From CAYFYS01 sp965202905 (GTDB taxonomy: Bacteria; Pseudomonadota; Alphaproteobacteria; MPNO01): 64,000 nucleotides of DNA. The notes beneath the pieces are model-generated. The model was not told where the DNA came from, searched no databases, and was given only the letters and a program-made list of their open reading frames with translations. The DNA is taken from assembly GCA_965202905.1 (NCBI GenBank), contig OZ241868.1, forward strand, positions 2,790,001 to 2,854,000, read 5' to 3'. Positions 25,013-34,131 of the stretch are shown here, piece after piece. The translations under genes and the position numbers were made by a program. Every line of letters begins with the position of its first letter. Within the stretch, counting starts at the first letter, position 1.

Positions 25013-25804
25013 GTGGCCGACGCTCCGAAACTGCCTGATCCGGCGGATCATCCCCGGCTGGAGTCGAGGGACTACCGGCGCAGGCTGCCTCCGCTGCAAT
25101 ACCTGATGCGCTCGGTCACGCTGAGCTATTTCCGGCAGAAGCTGAGCGGCGTCCTGGCCGTGGAAGGCTCCGATGCGGCGGGAAAGGGAGGCGCGATCCG
25201 ACGGCTGACCGGCGAGCTCGACCCGCGCCACTACGATGTCTGGCCGATCGGCCCGCCGAGCGCCGAAGACCTCGCCCACCCCTATCTCTGGCGGTTCTGG
25301 CAGCGCATTCCGGCCGACGGCACGGTCGCGATCTTCGACCGGTCCTGGTACGGCCGCGTCCTGGTCGAGCGGGTCGACGGGCTGATCGACGCGGACCGCT
25401 GGCGCCAAGCCTATGACGAGATCAACGCCTTCGAGCAGGGCCTCGTCGCCAACGGCGTGCGGCTGATCAAGGTCTACCTCCACGTCAGCCCGGAGGAGCA
25501 GCGGCGCCGGCTCGCCGAGCGGGTGCGCGATGCCTACAAGAGCTGGAAGATTTCCCCGGCCGATGTCCGCGCCTATCTCGCCAGCGAGCGTTATGCCGAG
25601 GCCGCCGCGGAAATGTTCGCCCGCACCTCGAGCGAGGCCGCGCCCTGGCATGTGATCGCCGCCGACGACAAGTATCACACCCGCGTGCGCCTGCTCGAAA
25701 TCGTCACCGCGGCGCTCGGCCGCGGCGTCGACCTGAGCCCCGTGCCGCTCGATCCCGAGACCCTGCGGCTCGCCGCCGACGTGATCGGCGTGACGATCGA
25801 GTAG
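25013..25804 (+). CDS. ppk2: Polyphosphate kinase 2 (PPK2) family protein
   Basis: The 263-residue protein is a single PPK2 domain. Walker A is GSDAAGKGG (about residues 52-60), Walker B is AIFDRSWYGRVLVERV, and the lid motif is near RRRLAERVRDAYKSWK. These enzymes transfer phosphate between polyphosphate and nucleoside mono- or diphosphates. The start is GTG at 25013; the gene is monocistronic by spacing, 76 bases before hyuA. It completes the stress/storage block of UspA, TreT and GalT. Confidence 0.93.
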   Translation: MADAPKLPDPADHPRLESRDYRRRLPPLQYLMRSVTLSYFRQKLSGVLAVEGSDAAGKGGAIRRLTGELDPRHYDVWPIGPPSAEDLAHPYLWRFWQRIPADGTVAIFDRSWYGRVLVERVDGLIDADRWRQAYDEINAFEQGLVANGVRLIKVYLHVSPEEQRRRLAERVRDAYKSWKISPADVRAYLASERYAEAAAEMFARTSSEAAPWHVIAADDKYHTRVRLLEIVTAALGRGVDLSPVPLDPETLRLAADVIGVTIE

Positions 25805-25879
25805 CGCGCCGCGAAGATGCAAGCGCGCGGCGCTGTCGGTTAAACTCCGCGCCGGCCGAACGATCGCATCAGGGCGCGG

Positions 25880-27973
25880 ATGACACGGGCGCATATGACA
25901 CGGGCGAGGCTGGCCGCCGATGTCGGCGGGACATTCACCGACATCGCGGTCGAGTACCGCGGGGGGCTGGCGACGACCAAGGTGCTGACCACCTTGCGCG
26001 CGCCCGAGGACGGTGTGCTGGCCGGCATCGCCCGGGCGCTGGAGGAGGCTGGGCTGTCGCCCGACGCGTTCGACCTGGTGATCCACGGCACTACCCTTGC
26101 CACCAATGCGCTGATCGAGCGCAAGGGGGCGAAGACCGCGCTGCTGGTCACCGAGGGTTTCCGCGATGTGGTCGAGATGGCCTTCGAGAACCGTTTCGAG
26201 CAGTACGACATCCAGATGGACCGGCCGCCTCCGCTGGTGCCGCGCCATCTCCGCCTGCCGGTCGCCGAGCGGATCGACGCGCGCGGCAATGTGCTGATCC
26301 CGCTGGAGGCCGGCGCGCTCGGTCCCGTCATCGAGACGCTGCGGGCCGAGGCCGTCGAGTCCGTCGCGGTCGGCTTCATCCACGCCTATGTCGATGGCGG
26401 CCACGAGCGGGCGGTCCGCACTGCGCTGGACGCCGCGCTGCCCGGCATTCCGGTGAGCCTGTCGTGCGAGGTCTCGCCCGAGATCCGCGAGTACGAGCGC
26501 TGGTCCACGGCGGTCGCCAACGCCTATGTCCAGCCGCTGATGGCCGGCTATATCGGCCGGCTCGAAGCGGCGCTGGCCGACCTCGGCTTCGGCTGTCCGC
26601 TCTATTTGATGACCTCGGGCGGCGGGCTCGCCCGGCCCGAGACGGGGCGCAGGTTCCCGATCCGGCTGGTCGAGTCCGGGCCGGCCGGCGGGGCGATTCT
26701 GGCCGCGGATCTCGCGCGGCGCTGCGGGCTCGACCGGGTGCTGTCCTTCGACATGGGGGGGACGACGGCCAAGATCTGCCTGATCGACGACGGCGCGCCC
26801 CAGACCTCGCGCAGCTTCGAGGTTGCGCGCCAGTACCGCTTCCTCAAGGGCAGCGGCCTGCCGCTGCGCATCCCGGTGATCGAGATGGTCGAGATCGGCG
26901 CCGGCGGCGGCTCGATCGCCTCGATCGATGCGCTGGGCCGGCTCGCGGTCGGCCCGCGGAGCGCAGGCTCCGAGCCCGGCCCGGCCTGCTATGCGCGCGG
27001 CGGGACCGACGCGACGGTGACCGACGGCGACGTGACCTTGGGCTGGATCGACCCGGCCGGCTTTGCCGGCGGCGCGATGCCGCTCGATGCAGGGCGGGCA
27101 AGCGCCGCAATCGAGGCGGCGACCGGGCCGGCGCTGGGACCCGGCCCGCTGGAGGGCGCCTTCGGCATTTCCGAGATCGTGGTCGAGAACATGGCCAATG
27201 CCGCGCGGGTCCATGCGGTCGAGCGCGGCAAGACCCTGGACGAGCGCACGATGATCGCCTTCGGCGGCGCGGCCCCGGTCCACGCGGTCCGGCTCGCCCA
27301 GAAGCTGGGGATCGGGCGGATCGTCGTGCCCGACTCGGCCGGGGTCGGCTCGGCGGTCGGCCTCCTGCGCGCGCCCGTCGCCTACGAGATCGTGCGCAGC
27401 CGCTATGCGGCGCTCGACGAGAGTTTCGATCCGGCGCTTCCCAACGCGCTGTTCGCCGAGATGGAGCGGGAGGCCGGCGTTATTGTCCGGGCCGGCGCGC
27501 CCGGTGCGGCGCTCACGGCCGCGCGGACCGCCGACATGCGCTACCGCGGCCAGGGCCACGAGCTGTCGGTCGGCCTGCCGGACGGGTCGTTCGACGCCGG
27601 CTCCCGCGCGACGATGATCGCGGCGTTCGAGGCGGCCTACGCCGCGGCCTATTCGCGGACCATTCCCGGACTGACGGTCGAGGCGATGAGCTGGACCTTG
27701 CGGCTTGCCGCCGAGGGGCCGGCGGCCGGGCCGCGCCCGCGGGCGCCGGCGGACAACCTGGCCGATGCGGCGGATACGCGCGAGATATTCGACATCGAGA
27801 CGGAGACGATGGTGACGGTCCCGGTGTTCGCGCGCGCCGCGCTCGCGCCCGGATCGCTGATCGCCGGGCCGGCGGTCATCGCCGAAGACGAGACCACGAC
27901 GATCGTGCTTCAATCCCATACCGCGCGCATCGACGCGCTGGGCAACATCGTGATTGCCGGGGATCGGACATGA
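25880..27973 (+). CDS. Hydantoinase/oxoprolinase subunit A
   Basis: The 697-residue ATP-dependent ring-opening subunit has the ASKHA-type phosphate loop ADVGGTFTDI near residue 15. It also has DLVIHGTTLATNALIERKGAKT, the second phosphate motif LSFDMGGTTAKICLIDDG (about 290-307), and a C-terminal SHTARIDALGN. It works with subunit B (ATGA overlap, 27970) to hydrolyse cyclic amides such as hydantoin, N-methylhydantoin or 5-oxoproline, or to carboxylate ketones. A second ATG is five codons in; ATG at 25880 is chosen as the first. It opens the catabolic island. Confidence 0.9.
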   Translation: MTRAHMTRARLAADVGGTFTDIAVEYRGGLATTKVLTTLRAPEDGVLAGIARALEEAGLSPDAFDLVIHGTTLATNALIERKGAKTALLVTEGFRDVVEMAFENRFEQYDIQMDRPPPLVPRHLRLPVAERIDARGNVLIPLEAGALGPVIETLRAEAVESVAVGFIHAYVDGGHERAVRTALDAALPGIPVSLSCEVSPEIREYERWSTAVANAYVQPLMAGYIGRLEAALADLGFGCPLYLMTSGGGLARPETGRRFPIRLVESGPAGGAILAADLARRCGLDRVLSFDMGGTTAKICLIDDGAPQTSRSFEVARQYRFLKGSGLPLRIPVIEMVEIGAGGGSIASIDALGRLAVGPRSAGSEPGPACYARGGTDATVTDGDVTLGWIDPAGFAGGAMPLDAGRASAAIEAATGPALGPGPLEGAFGISEIVVENMANAARVHAVERGKTLDERTMIAFGGAAPVHAVRLAQKLGIGRIVVPDSAGVGSAVGLLRAPVAYEIVRSRYAALDESFDPALPNALFAEMEREAGVIVRAGAPGAALTAARTADMRYRGQGHELSVGLPDGSFDAGSRATMIAAFEAAYAAAYSRTIPGLTVEAMSWTLRLAAEGPAAGPRPRAPADNLADAADTREIFDIETETMVTVPVFARAALAPGSLIAGPAVIAEDETTTIVLQSHTARIDALGNIVIAGDRT

Positions 27974-29694
27974 CCCGCCCCAACGCGCTTTCGCCGATCC
28001 GCCTGCAGCTCATGTGGGACCGCCTGATCGCGGTGGTCGAGGAGCAGGCCCAGGCGCTGATCCGCACCGGCTTCTCGACCTCGACGCGCGAGGCGGGCGA
28101 CCTGTCGGCCGGGGTGTTCGACGCCGAGGGGCGAATGCTCGCCCAGGCGGTCACCGGAACGCCCGGCCATGTGAATTCGATGGCCCGCTCGGTCGGTCAT
28201 TTTCTCGACCGCTTTCCGGTCGCGGAGATGCGCGAGGGCGACGTGTTCCTGACCAACGATCCCTGGATGGGGACCGGCCATTTGCACGATTTCACGTTCG
28301 TAACGCCCGCCTTTCGCCAGGGTCGGCCGGTCGCGCTGTTCGCCAGCACCAGCCATGTCGTCGACATCGGCGGGCGCGGCATGACCTCGGACGGCCGCCA
28401 AGTCTACGAGGAAGGCCTCTATGTCCCGCCGATGCGGTTTGCGGCCGCCGGCCGGGTGGACCGGACGCTGATCGACATCGTCGGCGCCAACGTGCGCGAG
28501 CCGGTGCAGGTGGTGGGCGACCTTCATTCTCTCGCGACCTGCAACGATGTCGGCTGCCGCCGGCTGGTCGAGATGATGGACGAGTTCGCGATCGAGGACC
28601 TGGAGACCGTCGCCGCCCACATCCTGGAACGCTCCGAGGCGGCGACGCTCGAGGCGATTGGCAGGCTCAAGCCCGGCACATACCGCTACTCCATGCGCGT
28701 GGACGGGCTGGAGAAGCCGGTCGACCTGGTGGCCGCGATGACCGTCGGCCCGGACGGCATCGATGTCGACTTCACCGGCACTTCGGGGATCTCATCCTAC
28801 GGCATCAATGTGCCGCATTGCTACACCGAAGCCTATGCGAGCTTCGGCGTGCGCTGCATCGTGGCGCCTTCGGTGCCCAACAACGCCGGCTCGCTCGCCC
28901 CGATCCGTATCTCGGCCCCCGAAAACACCATCCTGAACGCCGTCCGCCCCGCCCCGGTCGCGGTGCGCCATGTTACCGGGCAAATGCTGCCCGACGTGAT
29001 GATCGGCTGCCTCGCCCAGGCGCTGCCCGGGGCGGTCCCGGCCGAAGGGACCTCGTGCCTGTGGAACGTCTACGCCTTCGGCGGGCCGGGCCGGGTCGAC
29101 GCCGATCCGGCCGAAATCGCCGAGGCTGAGCCGTTCACTGTTCTCAGCTTCCATTCCGGCGGCGCCGGCGCGCGGCCGGGCAAGGACGGGCTGTCGGCGA
29201 CCGGCTTCCCGAGCGGGGTGCGCAGCGTGCCGGTCGAGGTCACCGAATCGATCTCCCCCGTGGTGTTCTGGCGCAAGGAGTTCCGCATCGATTCGGGCGG
29301 CGCCGGGCGCGACCGCGGCGGGCTCGGCCAGGTGATGGAGCTCGGCATTCTGGAGGACGCGCCGTTCGCGTTCTCGGCGCTATTCGACCGGATCGACCAC
29401 CCGCCGCGCGGCCGCGACGGCGGCTGCGACGGCGCCGCCGGCCGGCTCTCGCTGGGCTCGGGCGCGGCGCTTGCCGGCAAGGGGACCCAGACGGTTCCGA
29501 CCGGGGACCGCGTGGTGATCGAGATGCCCGGCGGCGGCGGGCTCGGCGACCCCCGGAAGCGCGATGCGGATGCGGTCGCCGCGGATTGCCGCGCCGGTCT
29601 GGTCTCGCCGGAATCCGCGCGGGCGGCCTACGGCGTCGCGCTGGGCCCGGACGGCGCGATCGACGAGGCTGAAACACGGCGGCTGCGCGGCTGA
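27970..29694 (+). CDS. Hydantoinase/oxoprolinase subunit B
   Basis: The 574-residue protein has the HyuB signature SPIRLQLMWDRLIAVVEEQA at its start. It also has FSTSTREAGDLSAGVFDAEG, the metal-associated NDPWMGTGHLHDFTF (about residues 96-110) and TSHVVDIGGRG, and near its end PGGGGLGDPRKRD. It is the partner of HyuA in ATP-driven cyclic amide hydrolysis. The long open frame upstream in the same phase overlaps hyuA and is not coding. The luciferase-like gene follows 33 bases later. Confidence 0.9.
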   Translation: MTRPNALSPIRLQLMWDRLIAVVEEQAQALIRTGFSTSTREAGDLSAGVFDAEGRMLAQAVTGTPGHVNSMARSVGHFLDRFPVAEMREGDVFLTNDPWMGTGHLHDFTFVTPAFRQGRPVALFASTSHVVDIGGRGMTSDGRQVYEEGLYVPPMRFAAAGRVDRTLIDIVGANVREPVQVVGDLHSLATCNDVGCRRLVEMMDEFAIEDLETVAAHILERSEAATLEAIGRLKPGTYRYSMRVDGLEKPVDLVAAMTVGPDGIDVDFTGTSGISSYGINVPHCYTEAYASFGVRCIVAPSVPNNAGSLAPIRISAPENTILNAVRPAPVAVRHVTGQMLPDVMIGCLAQALPGAVPAEGTSCLWNVYAFGGPGRVDADPAEIAEAEPFTVLSFHSGGAGARPGKDGLSATGFPSGVRSVPVEVTESISPVVFWRKEFRIDSGGAGRDRGGLGQVMELGILEDAPFAFSALFDRIDHPPRGRDGGCDGAAGRLSLGSGAALAGKGTQTVPTGDRVVIEMPGGGGLGDPRKRDADAVAADCRAGLVSPESARAAYGVALGPDGAIDEAETRRLRG

Positions 29695-29727
29695 GCTGCG
29701 CGAACGAAGCAAAGGAGAGACACCGGA

Positions 29728-30735
29728 ATGCGCGTCAGCGTTGGCCTGCCCACCGGGATGGAGGGCCTCGCCTATCCGATCCCGTTCAGTGATCCCGAGG
29801 CGGTGATCGGCATCGCCAGACATGCCGAGGCGCTGGGCTACCACTCGGTCTGGGGCAACGACCACATGACCACCCAGAACTACGTGCGCTCGGAGTTCCC
29901 GACCCCGCCGCGGTTCTGGGAGCCGCTGATCGTCTATTCCTTCGTCGCCGCGGAGACCGAGACCCTGCGTTTCGGCACCGGAATTCTGGTGCTGCCGATG
30001 CGCCGGGACATCGTGGTGACCGCCAAGCAGCTTGCGACCCTCGACCATTTCTCCGGCGGCCGGCTCGAGATCGGCGTCGGCATCGGCGCCTATCGCGAAG
30101 AGTTCGAGGCGCTGCAGCCCGGCCAGAAGCTGGCGCGCGGCAAGATCATCGAGGAAGGGATCGAGGCGCTGGGCAAGCTGTTCACCGAGCGCGCGGCTTC
30201 CTACCGGGGGGCGTATTACGCCTTCGAGGATGTCGAGCTCTACCCCAAGCCGATGCAGGACCATGTGCCGCTCTATGTCGGCGGCAACAACGCTAACAAT
30301 CTGCGCCGCACCGTGGACTCGGCCGACGGCTGGCTGCCGGCCGCGGTTCCGCTCGACCGGATCCGGCAGGACGTGAAGACCCTCCACCACCTGGCCCGTG
30401 AGGCCGGCCGCGACCCCGAATCCATCGAAATCGCCCCGCAATACGTCGTCCATCTCGGCAAGACCCGCGAGGCGGCGCTGGCGCGCTTCGAGACCACTCA
30501 GATGTGCGCCCACCTGACCTCGCTGCGCAAATCGACCCTGCGGGAGCAGGGGATGCTGGGCCACGAGGACATCAATCTGATCGGCGCGGCGGAGGATGTC
30601 GTCGAGCGCGCCAACCAACTCCGCGAGGCCGGCGTGACCCATCTGCTCGGGCTCTATTTCGCGGCCAACGACCTGGCCGAACTGCACGACCAGATGCAGG
30701 TCTTCGCCGAAGCGGTCGTGCCCAGGATCGGCTGA
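29728..30735 (+). CDS. Luciferase-like flavin monooxygenase or F420 reductase (LLM class)
   Basis: The 335-residue TIM-barrel protein of the bacterial luciferase superfamily carries AEALGYHSVWGNDH, TGILVLPMRRDIVVTAKQLA and the flavin-binding LDHFSGGRLEIGVGIG (about residues 108-123). The C-terminal part has VGGNNANNLRRTVDSADGWLP. Such enzymes oxygenate or reduce organic substrates with FMNH2 or F420H2; which cofactor cannot be told here. AAAGGAGAG precedes the ATG. In this cluster it could open or oxidise an N-heterocycle before hydantoinase action. Confidence 0.85.
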   Translation: MRVSVGLPTGMEGLAYPIPFSDPEAVIGIARHAEALGYHSVWGNDHMTTQNYVRSEFPTPPRFWEPLIVYSFVAAETETLRFGTGILVLPMRRDIVVTAKQLATLDHFSGGRLEIGVGIGAYREEFEALQPGQKLARGKIIEEGIEALGKLFTERAASYRGAYYAFEDVELYPKPMQDHVPLYVGGNNANNLRRTVDSADGWLPAAVPLDRIRQDVKTLHHLAREAGRDPESIEIAPQYVVHLGKTREAALARFETTQMCAHLTSLRKSTLREQGMLGHEDINLIGAAEDVVERANQLREAGVTHLLGLYFAANDLAELHDQMQVFAEAVVPRIG

Positions 30736-30741
30736 ACCGCG

Positions 30742-32451
30742 ATGGCGACGGAAAACAAAGGCTGGGACCGCGAGATCGACCTCCTGGTCGCCGGCGCCGG
30801 GCCGGGCGGAATGACGGCTGCGCTGACGGCCGCGCTCGAAGGGTTGGACGTCCTGATCTGCGAGAAATCCCAGCAGGTCGGTGGCACCGGCGCGACATCG
30901 GCCGGAACGGTGTGGATCCCGGCCAACACGCAGAGTCGCGAGGCCGGATTTCCGGACAGCGCCGGGGATGCGGCGGCCTATCTCGATGCGCTGATCGGCG
31001 ACGGCGGGGCGGACCGCCGGCGCGCCGTTTTCCTCGCCGACGGGCCGAAGGCGATCGACGATCTGGTCGCGCGGACCGCGCTTGCCTTCGAGGCTTGCGG
31101 CCCCCATCCCGATTACCGCAACAACTTGCCCGGCGCGGCGAGCGCCGGACGGGCGATCGTCCCGACGGTGTTCGACGGCCGCCTGTTGGGGCGCGATTTC
31201 GACCGCATCCGTCCGCCGATCGAGGAGTTCCTGCTGTTGGGCGGGATGATGGCCGGCAAGGCCGACATCGCCCGCCTGCTCGGCCGGTTCAAGAGCCCCG
31301 GCAATTTCCTCTACGCCGCGGGGCTGGTGCTGCGCTATCTCGTCGACCGGCTGCGCTACGCCCGCGGCACCCGCCTGACGATGGGAAACGCCCTGGTCGG
31401 CCGGCTGTTCTACAGCCTGAAGCAGAACGGCGTGCCGGTCCTGTTCGGCGCGGCGCTCCGGGATCTCGTGAGCGGCGAGGGCGGCGTCTGCGGCGCGGTG
31501 CTGGAGACCGCCGACGGCCCGGTACGGGTGCGCGCGCGGCGCGGCGTCGTGCTGGCCACCGGCGGCTTCGCCCACAACGAGGCGATGCGCCGGGCCTTCA
31601 TGCCCGATCCGACGCCCGCCTTTTCGATGGCCGTCGCCGAGAACACCGGCGACGGAATTGCGCTCGGCGAGCGCTTCGGCGCGAAGACCGGCGCGGGACC
31701 CAACCGCCAAGGCGGGCTCTGGACCCCGGTCTCGCGCACGAGGCGCAAGGACGGGTCCGAGGGGCTCTACCCCCACATCGTCTTGGACCGCGCCAAGCCC
31801 GGCCTCATCGCGGTCAATGCGGAGGGCTGCCGGTTCGTCAACGAGGCGGTCTCCTATCACGACTTCGTCGAGGCGATGTTCCGCGCCAACGAGATCTCGG
31901 CGGCGATCCCCTGCCATCTGATCTGCGATGCGCGGTTCGTCGCAAGATACGGTCTGGGCGACATCCACCCTGGCACGACCGATCTCACCCGCTTCGTGCG
32001 CGCGGGCTATGTCCGCACCGCGCCGACGATCGGGGCGCTGGCGGCCGATCTCGGCATCGAACCCGAGACGCTTGCCGCGACCGTCGCGCGCCATAACCGC
32101 TTCGCCGCCGAAGGCGGCGATCCGGATTTTGGCAAGGGCGACACCGAGCTCAATCGTTTCAACGGCGATCCGGCGCACCGCCCGAACCCGTGCCTGGGAC
32201 CGATCGAGGCTGCGCCGTTCGTGGCGCTGGAGATCTGGCCCGCCGATCTCGGCTGCAGCACCGGTCTTGCGACAAACGCCGATGCCCGGGTGCTCGATGA
32301 CGAGAACGCGCCGATCGCGGGCCTCTATGCCTGCGGCAACGACATGGATTCGATCATGGCCGGCGCCTATCCCGGCCCCGGAACCACGCTCGGCCCCGCG
32401 ATCGTCTTCGGCTACCGCGCCGCCAAACACGCCGCGCGGCGGTCTGCATAG
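30742..32451 (+). CDS. FAD-dependent oxidoreductase of the fumarate reductase / ketosteroid dehydrogenase type
   Basis: The 569-residue flavoprotein has the dinucleotide-binding fold VAGAGPGGMTAALTAA (about residues 14-29) and a KSQQVGGTGATSAGTVWIPAN motif that matches delta-1-dehydrogenases and fumarate-reductase-like enzymes. It ends with GLYACGNDMDSIMAGAY plus PGPGTTLGPAIVFGYRAAKH. It would dehydrogenate or reduce a carbon-carbon bond next to a carbonyl. It starts 6 bases after the luciferase-like gene, so it is in the same operon. Confidence 0.88.
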   Translation: MATENKGWDREIDLLVAGAGPGGMTAALTAALEGLDVLICEKSQQVGGTGATSAGTVWIPANTQSREAGFPDSAGDAAAYLDALIGDGGADRRRAVFLADGPKAIDDLVARTALAFEACGPHPDYRNNLPGAASAGRAIVPTVFDGRLLGRDFDRIRPPIEEFLLLGGMMAGKADIARLLGRFKSPGNFLYAAGLVLRYLVDRLRYARGTRLTMGNALVGRLFYSLKQNGVPVLFGAALRDLVSGEGGVCGAVLETADGPVRVRARRGVVLATGGFAHNEAMRRAFMPDPTPAFSMAVAENTGDGIALGERFGAKTGAGPNRQGGLWTPVSRTRRKDGSEGLYPHIVLDRAKPGLIAVNAEGCRFVNEAVSYHDFVEAMFRANEISAAIPCHLICDARFVARYGLGDIHPGTTDLTRFVRAGYVRTAPTIGALAADLGIEPETLAATVARHNRFAAEGGDPDFGKGDTELNRFNGDPAHRPNPCLGPIEAAPFVALEIWPADLGCSTGLATNADARVLDDENAPIAGLYACGNDMDSIMAGAYPGPGTTLGPAIVFGYRAAKHAARRSA

Positions 32452-32792
32452 CGGCCGCCCGCCGTTCCCGGGCCCGGCGCGCTGGGCGTCGCCGGCCCCA
32501 ACATCGCCCCGATGCTACGCCCGCGTCCGCGCTGTCGAGCTCTTGGGAGGCCGTCCCGAACATCGTCGCCAAGAAGGAGCCCATATTGCCGGACGCGGCC
32601 ACCGCCGCGACAGACACGAGCGCGGCGATCGGGCCGTCCTCGAGAATTTGCCAGTCCGGGATCTGCCGAGCCGGCGTCGAGGTCCTGGTGGGCGCGCCGC
32701 GACGCTTACGATTGGTGGTACGCATGAGCTCCAGAATGGCCCGGGGCGGATTTTCGCCTCCCTATTTGAAAGTTGGAATCAAGATTCCTTTG
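32452..32792. other. Intergenic stretch, no intact gene; degenerate reverse-strand debris
   Basis: The 340 bases after the FAD gene shift from about 70% GC to AT-richer sequence past 32730. No intact gene was found. Reverse-strand codons around 32520-32650 read GPIAALVSVAAVAASGNMGS, which vaguely recalls a small pilin helix, but there is no start or signal, so this is not claimed as a gene. Confidence 0.45.
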
Positions 32793-33113
32793 TCAGAAAA
32801 GATCGAACAAGGTGGCCGCGGAGATCTTTGCTTCAATGGGCGCCACAATTTGCTTAAGCTCTACGTTAGCTTCAGCCTGAAGGCCCAAGCAAATTGCGAT
32901 TCCCTCCGTATCAGTACTGTATCACCAATCCAGTACGATATGATGCCCGTCCACTCTCTTCGCGAGACAGTAAGAATGAAAGTGCATGGGATTAGCATTT
33001 CGGGCTACCCTAAGATGTCCGAAATTAAATTCGCGTTTCATATAATCTAATAATTTGTCTTGGACAACAAGAACGAGATGTTTGTTCAGGTTCTCAAATG
33101 TGCTTAATTTATG
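32793..33113 (-). pseudogene. AT-rich broken gene, unrecognised family
   Basis: Reverse-strand frame reads NLNKHLVLVVQDKLLDYMKR, then NFGHLRVARNANPMHFHSYC and KRVDGHHIVLDW. An in-frame TGA at 32922-32924 is followed in the same frame by YSTDTEGIAICLGLQAEANV and a further 23 codons, ending at TGA 32793. The sequence on both sides of the internal stop is protein-like and continuous, so one nonsense mutation splits it. No start codon fits at the upstream end, where it joins GC-rich DNA abruptly at about 33120. The base composition is far lower in GC than its flanks, which indicates transferred DNA. The family was not recognised. Confidence 0.6.
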
Positions 33114-33186
33114 CTGGCCCAATGGCGGCGACCCGGGTGAGCCCGTGTTCGGTATCGGCGGGCGCCGGCGTCCTGCCGGTGCGGAA

Positions 33187-34131
33187 TTATGCCGCCACGG
33201 CGAGTGTGCGGGCAATCTCCTGCGGCGCGCCGAGCCCGGCGAGGACGATGTGATCGAGCCCGGCGTCGCGGTAGGCTTCGAGCCGCGTGCGCACCGCCCG
33301 ATCGCCGCCGCAGGCGGCGTGGCCGGCGATGATATCGGGCGAGATCAGGCGCTCGACCGTCTGCCAGTCTTCGGCCGAACAGGCCGCCCGGAGCGCGTCC
33401 TGATCGAGGGAGACCCCCGCCGCGGCGAGGTTGGGTGCATGGTGGGCGCCGCGCAGGATGAAGCCCAGTGCGCGCTTGAGCGTGGCGCCCGGCGGACCCG
33501 ACAGCGCGTAGACCAGCCCGCAATTGGTGAGATCCCGCCCGGCCGCGCTCGCTTTCACCTGCGCCAGGCATCGGCGCATGTAGGGGATCGAGACGGCGCC
33601 CGAGATCAGCGCGCCGTCGGCCCGGCTGCCGGCGAGCGCCAGCATCCTGGGCCCGGTGGCGGCCAGGACGATCGGGATCGCGTGCGCGCCGCTCGCCAGC
33701 CCGCGCCCGCCGAGCCGGAAGACCGCGCCGTCGTGCTCGACCGCCTCGCCGGCGAACAGCGCCCGGCAGATCGCGATCGCCTCTTCGAGCGTGCGCGCCG
33801 GGCGCGGCGTGGCGATCCCGGCCGCGGCGAGATCGCCGGGTGCGCCGACGCCGAGCGACAAGACCACGCGCCCGGGATGCAGCTCGTCGAGCGTCGCCGC
33901 GGCCATCGCGGCGTGGACCGGATGCATCGCGTAGGGGCTGATCGCCATCAGCGCGATCTCCAGCCGCCTGGTCGCCGCCAGGGCGGCCGCGGCGAGCGTC
34001 ACCGGATCGCGCAGGAAGAGGTGGGTGGCGAGCCACAGCCGCCTGGCGCCGCCGGCCTCGGCCGCCTGGGCCTGGGCGGCGATGGCGCGGGCCGGGGTGA
34101 AGCCGTCGATCGAGATTCCGAGGTCAGACAT
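33187..34131 (-). CDS. Luciferase-like oxidoreductase (LLM class, F420-type reductase)
   Basis: The 314-residue TIM-barrel protein has ISIDGFTPARAIAAQAQAAE, an alpha/beta run through SLGVGAPGDLAAAGI and the IVLAATGPRMLALAGSRADG segment (about residues 153-172) that is conserved in methylenetetrahydromethanopterin-reductase-like LLM proteins. It is only distantly similar to the LLM gene at 29728. It overlaps the stop of the upstream PLP-enzyme gene by 8 bases, so the two are coupled and transcribed away from the ketopantoate-reductase-like gene. Confidence 0.83.
   Translation of the reverse strand: MSDLGISIDGFTPARAIAAQAQAAEAGGARRLWLATHLFLRDPVTLAAAALAATRRLEIALMAISPYAMHPVHAAMAAATLDELHPGRVVLSLGVGAPGDLAAAGIATPRPARTLEEAIAICRALFAGEAVEHDGAVFRLGGRGLASGAHAIPIVLAATGPRMLALAGSRADGALISGAVSIPYMRRCLAQVKASAAGRDLTNCGLVYALSGPPGATLKRALGFILRGAHHAPNLAAAGVSLDQDALRAACSAEDWQTVERLISPDIIAGHAACGGDRAVRTRLEAYRDAGLDHIVLAGLGAPQEIARTLAVAA

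Noticed and set aside
24947..27919. A 990-codon open frame on the reverse strand opposite ppk2 and hyuA
   Set aside because: It is Arg/Gly/Asp/His-rich frame noise antisense to two clearly identified genes, a usual effect of high-GC codon bias.
29380..32430. A 1016-codon reverse open frame opposite hyuB, the LLM and the FAD genes
   Set aside because: It has the same biased composition and no domain character, and the forward genes explain the region fully.
32520..32650. Reverse codons resembling a Flp-type pilin helix
   Set aside because: There is no start, no prepilin cleavage site and no assembly genes; the match is a hydrophobic run only.
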